From Ecdyonurus torrentis (taxonomy: Eukaryota; Arthropoda; Insecta; Ephemeroptera; Heptageniidae): a stretch of DNA of 64,000 nt. A program made the position numbers and the translations under genes. The notes beneath the pieces are model-generated. The model searched no databases, was not told the DNA's origin, and worked only from the letters and a program-made list of their open reading frames with translations. The DNA is taken from assembly GCA_949318235.1 (NCBI GenBank), contig OX439133.1, positions 1,992,431-2,056,430 on the forward strand, given 5' to 3'. This document shows, in pieces, positions 62,753 through 64,000 of the stretch. Within the stretch, counting starts at the first letter, position 1. Each line of letters begins with the position of its first letter.

Positions 62753-63024
62753 AAAAAGAAGTTTTAAAAAAATTGAAGTTAAAAAAAAGTAATAACAACA
62801 CAAAGGTAAAACTACAATTTAATTCCATATTTGTCTCCCTATGAACAGAGGTAGCGACGCTAGCCACCAGCAAGTGCGTGGAGTGGATGGGAGGCGTTGG
62901 CTTCACACGTGACTACATCCAGGAGAAGTTCTACCGAGACTGCAAGATTGGCTGTATTTACGAGGGAACTTCCAACATTCAACTGAACACAATCGCTAAG
63001 TTACTGAAGCAAGAGCTGGCGTGA
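55091..63024 (+). CDS. ACADSB: Short/branched-chain acyl-CoA dehydrogenase, paralog 2, 9 exons
   Basis: Exons: 55091-55123, 55711-55855, 56104-56204, 56340-56546, 57157-57327, 59417-59542, 60170-60352, 61959-62094 and 62849-63024; 425 residues. Intron positions and phases match paralog 1, with exon 2 seven codons longer. Function as for paralog 1 (mitochondrial FAD acyl-CoA dehydrogenase of branched-chain catabolism). The leader [11 protein letters not shown] is Arg/Leu-rich. The signatures are intact: [23 protein letters not shown] and catalytic E406 in [15 protein letters not shown]. One oddity is [12 protein letters not shown] in exon 4, where paralog 1 has the usual YGGTG: an acid replaces a conserved glycine. 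Exon 4 is only ~70% identical to paralog 1 in protein, but exon 7 is 60/61 identical. Exon 6 is followed by a partial tandem copy of itself. The open frame argues for a working gene, perhaps with altered substrate range. Confidence 0.92.
55856..56103 (+). repeat. ACADSB-2 intron 2, made almost wholly of family B hairpin repeat (2 units)
   Basis: The repeat starts two bases into the intron: exon GATACAG|GT is followed at once by ATTGATTTGTATACAAGTT, and two full hairpin units follow (loops CTGGTGACAAGCT and CTGGTGACGAGCT). Only the last ~18 bases (GACAAAATTAATTTCAG) are not repeat. The 5' splice site bases +3 to +6 are supplied by the repeat. Confidence 0.93.
57640..58335. mobile_element. Family F foldback opened by an insert, ACADSB-2 intron 5
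   Basis: The left arm (TAATTAGCATCGCTGGCCTT ... TGATTGATAATG) and right arm (ACTAAACTGTGTGCCACGTG ... GGCCAGCGCTGCTAATTA) of family F lie about 430 bp apart instead of adjoining; the space is filled by the insert at 57800-58195. A family F short copy also lies in intron 5 of paralog 1. Confidence 0.7.
57800..58195 (+). mobile_element. Unidentified insert with 75-codon frame and A-rich 3' tail
   Basis: It sits inside the family F foldback. The frame 57811-58038 ends in a Cys/His-rich stretch ([20 protein letters not shown]), followed by ~110 bp of non-coding sequence and an end GTACACCTTGGTGTTTAATA plus AATAAAATAAAAATTATT. This layout resembles a 5'-truncated non-LTR retrotransposon, whose proteins often end in such a zinc-knuckle-like region. 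The tail motif also occurs at 40793-40850 in reverse. The family is not identified; confidence is in the insert, not in its class. Confidence 0.45.
58437..58600. repeat. (ATTC)n microsatellite with an internal (GTTC)n block
   Basis: ATTC tetramers with six consecutive CGTT variants at about 58517-58540, then interrupted ATTC units. All three forward frames are open because the 4-bp unit has no stops; not coding. Confidence 0.95.
58676..58982. mobile_element. Possible ~305-bp MITE in ACADSB-2 intron 5
   Basis: TATAGATAGAGAGGT at 58676 is matched in reverse complement by ACCTCTCTATCTATA at 58968-58982. GC-richer body, no coding capacity. Its right end overlaps the start of the adjacent family A element. 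Confidence 0.5.
58978..59287 (+). mobile_element. Family A MITE, complete, ACADSB-2 intron 5
   Basis: TATAGGGTGTGTACGCATGA to AACATGAATGAAAACACCCT ATA, about 310 bp with all family landmarks. Confidence 0.8.
59491..59692 (+). repeat. 101-bp tandem duplication of ACADSB-2 exon 6 3' end plus splice donor
   Basis: The last ~52 bases of exon 6, the donor GTGAGTG and ~50 intron bases are repeated once: CTTGGCATCAGAGCTTCTAG starts at 59492 and 59593. The downstream copy has GTATGGTGCAC where the exon has GTATGGTTCAC; the downstream base matches paralog 1 (GCATGGTGCAC), so the exon copy seems to be the one that changed. Confidence 0.93.
60961..61312. mobile_element. Family F foldback, long copy, ACADSB-2 intron 7
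   Basis: TTAGCTGCACAGTAGAAGTT and GGAGCTAGGTGTCACGTGGC through AATGACATTATCAAT are mirrored with near identity to 61300. The centre (61105-61165) repeats CAGTGATGTGCTCAAGTAAA and its complement. Confidence 0.87.
61519..61865. mobile_element. Family E foldback, copy 2, ACADSB-2 intron 7
   Basis: AATGCTAGGAGAAAGC and GTGAAGAGAGTCCCATAGTT are mirrored at the right. The sequence is shared with the copy at 40378, but both arms are more diverged. Confidence 0.8.
62120..62695. repeat. Family C 124-bp repeat, 1 forward + 4 reverse units, fills ACADSB-2 intron 8
   Basis: A forward unit (62120-62222, GACCTCAGTGCAG at 62185) meets reverse units (GAGGTCAC at 62259, 62383, 62507 and 62631) head to head, so the junction can form a long hairpin. 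The array begins about 25 bp after the donor at 62095 and leaves about 150 bp, mostly poly-T and A-rich sequence, before exon 9. Confidence 0.94.
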
Positions 63025-63203
63025 GGTCACAATTACTTGGGTATGAGTCTGTATGTGTGATGTCAAGTAACTTAATTACCTTGCAAAGTGATAATGTATA
63101 TTTTTGAACTTAAAGTAACTATTGTCAATTGTGGGTGCATGGAACTTAAAAATGAGCTAAGCATAATTTTTTTTTTTTTTTTTTTTTCATAGATAAATTT
63201 AAA

Positions 63204-63209
63204 AATAAA
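63204..63209 (+). promoter_or_regulatory. Candidate polyadenylation signal of ACADSB-2
   Basis: AATAAA 180 nt after the stop codon at 63024, just upstream of the family K foldback. Confidence 0.4.
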
Positions 63210-63212
63210 AAC

Positions 63213-63518
63213 TTAAAAGGTGTAGCTTGTACAAAAAAGTTGTGTAATATCCTAAAAAACCTGAAAATCAACGTTGATTTGGCCGTAGTCATTGATTTCT
63301 AATTTATTTTCCATTCACAAAATGCCACTGACGTCACAGCTCGCCCGGTTTTCGCGCACGTAAAACAAGCGAGCTGTGACGTCATTGCAGTGACCGTCAG
63401 TGGCATTTTGTGAATGGAAAATAAATTAGAAAACTATGACGTTCACCAAATCAACATTGATTTTCAGGTTTGTTAGGATATTACACAACTTTTTTGTTCA
63501 AGGTGTTCTACGCCTTAA
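63213..63518. mobile_element. Family K foldback (copy 2)
   Basis: TTAAAAGGTGTAGCTTGTAC at the left and TCAAGGTGTTCTACGCCTTAA at the right, with TTTTCCATTCACAAAATGCC and GTGACGTCA mirrored inside. Centre TCGCGCACGTAAAACAAGCG. Close relative of 33842-34154. Confidence 0.85.
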
Positions 63519-63582
63519 AAAAATTCAAAAAGGTTAAAAAAAATCATAATAAAGACAAGAATAGGATCACAGGATAGAATTT

Positions 63583-63918
63583 CCTTACTTACTAAGGTGC
63601 ACAGTAGAAGTTGTATGTAGAGGTGGAGCTAGGTGTCACGTGGCACACAGTTTAGTTATAATGTTTATATAAGTGTCGTACGTCATTGTAATGACATTAT
63701 CAATCAAAGTAGAGATTTACTTGAGCACATCACTGAGCAGTGTGTAGTCTTGTACTGTACTGTGATGTGCTCAAGTAAATCTCTACTTTGATTGATAATG
63801 TCATTACAATGACGTACAACACTTATATAAACATTATAACTAAACTGTGTGCCACGTGACACCTAGCTCCACCTCTACATACAGCTTCTACTGTGCAGCT
63901 AAGTAAGCCCAGCGATGC
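63583..63918. mobile_element. Family F foldback, long copy, 3' of ACADSB-2
   Basis: Same arms and centre as the copy at 60961, with the central loop shortened (TAGTCTTGTACTGTACTG). Near identity between the two copies suggests recent movement or conversion. Confidence 0.85.
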
Positions 63919-63984
63919 TGCTATTTCTAACATTTTCTATATTATTGAAAACTTAGATAAAATAGAAAACATAAGTAAAAATAA

Positions 63985-64000
63985 GGGGGGGGGGGGGGGG
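63985..64000. repeat. Poly-G run at the window end
   Basis: The window closes in an unbroken G run of at least 16 bases preceded by AATAAG; its true length lies outside the window. Confidence 0.9.

Overview
This is AT-rich nuclear DNA from an animal. Every confident gene except one is split by GT-AG introns, exons are far more GC-rich than their surroundings, and the introns and spacers are packed with microsatellites, long poly-T/poly-A runs, MITE-like inverted-repeat elements, foldback elements and satellite-like tandem arrays. The style (BIR-RING IAP gene, membrane-anchored hexosaminidase D, tandem ACADSB paralogs, heavy foldback load) suits an aquatic invertebrate, perhaps a mollusc or other lophotrochozoan. 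That placement is inference; nothing in the sequence proves the taxon.

Layout. 1-1915: a large, nearly perfect foldback with a GC-rich minisatellite at its centre. 2886-3617 (minus): an intronless IAP-type gene with one BIR and one RING finger. 3618-20320: gene-free and repeat-dense, holding a ~120-bp satellite split by a 1.4-kb terminal-inverted-repeat insertion, many members of several MITE families, and two tandem families that recur throughout the window (a 105-bp hairpin repeat and a 124-bp repeat). 20739-28533 (plus): a seven-exon hexosaminidase D gene (682 residues as assembled here). 28534-38020: AT-rich, gene-free, with foldbacks and a ~300-bp AT array. 38024-51323 and 55091-63024 (plus): two complete nine-exon genes for short/branched-chain acyl-CoA dehydrogenase (ACADSB; 418 and 425 residues), tandem paralogs with identical intron positions and phases. 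Intron 5 of the first copy carries a decayed pogo-like transposon, itself broken up by a tRNA-derived SINE and a MITE.

The genes do not form a pathway unit. HEXD is a GH20 exo-hexosaminidase; the ACADSB paralogs act in mitochondrial isoleucine/branched-chain acyl-CoA catabolism; the IAP gene is an apoptosis/ubiquitin-type regulator.

The most unusual signals are structural: (i) the 3' end of HEXD exon 4 and its 5' splice site are tandemly repeated about seven times at an exact 137-bp period, and ACADSB-2 exon 6 shows the same kind of event (101 bp, two copies); (ii) hairpin and 124-bp satellites make up nearly whole ACADSB introns and abut splice sites; (iii) exon 7 of the two ACADSB paralogs is almost identical while neighbouring exons are strongly diverged, suggesting gene conversion; (iv) transposons of the same family are nested in one another, giving a relative order of insertion.
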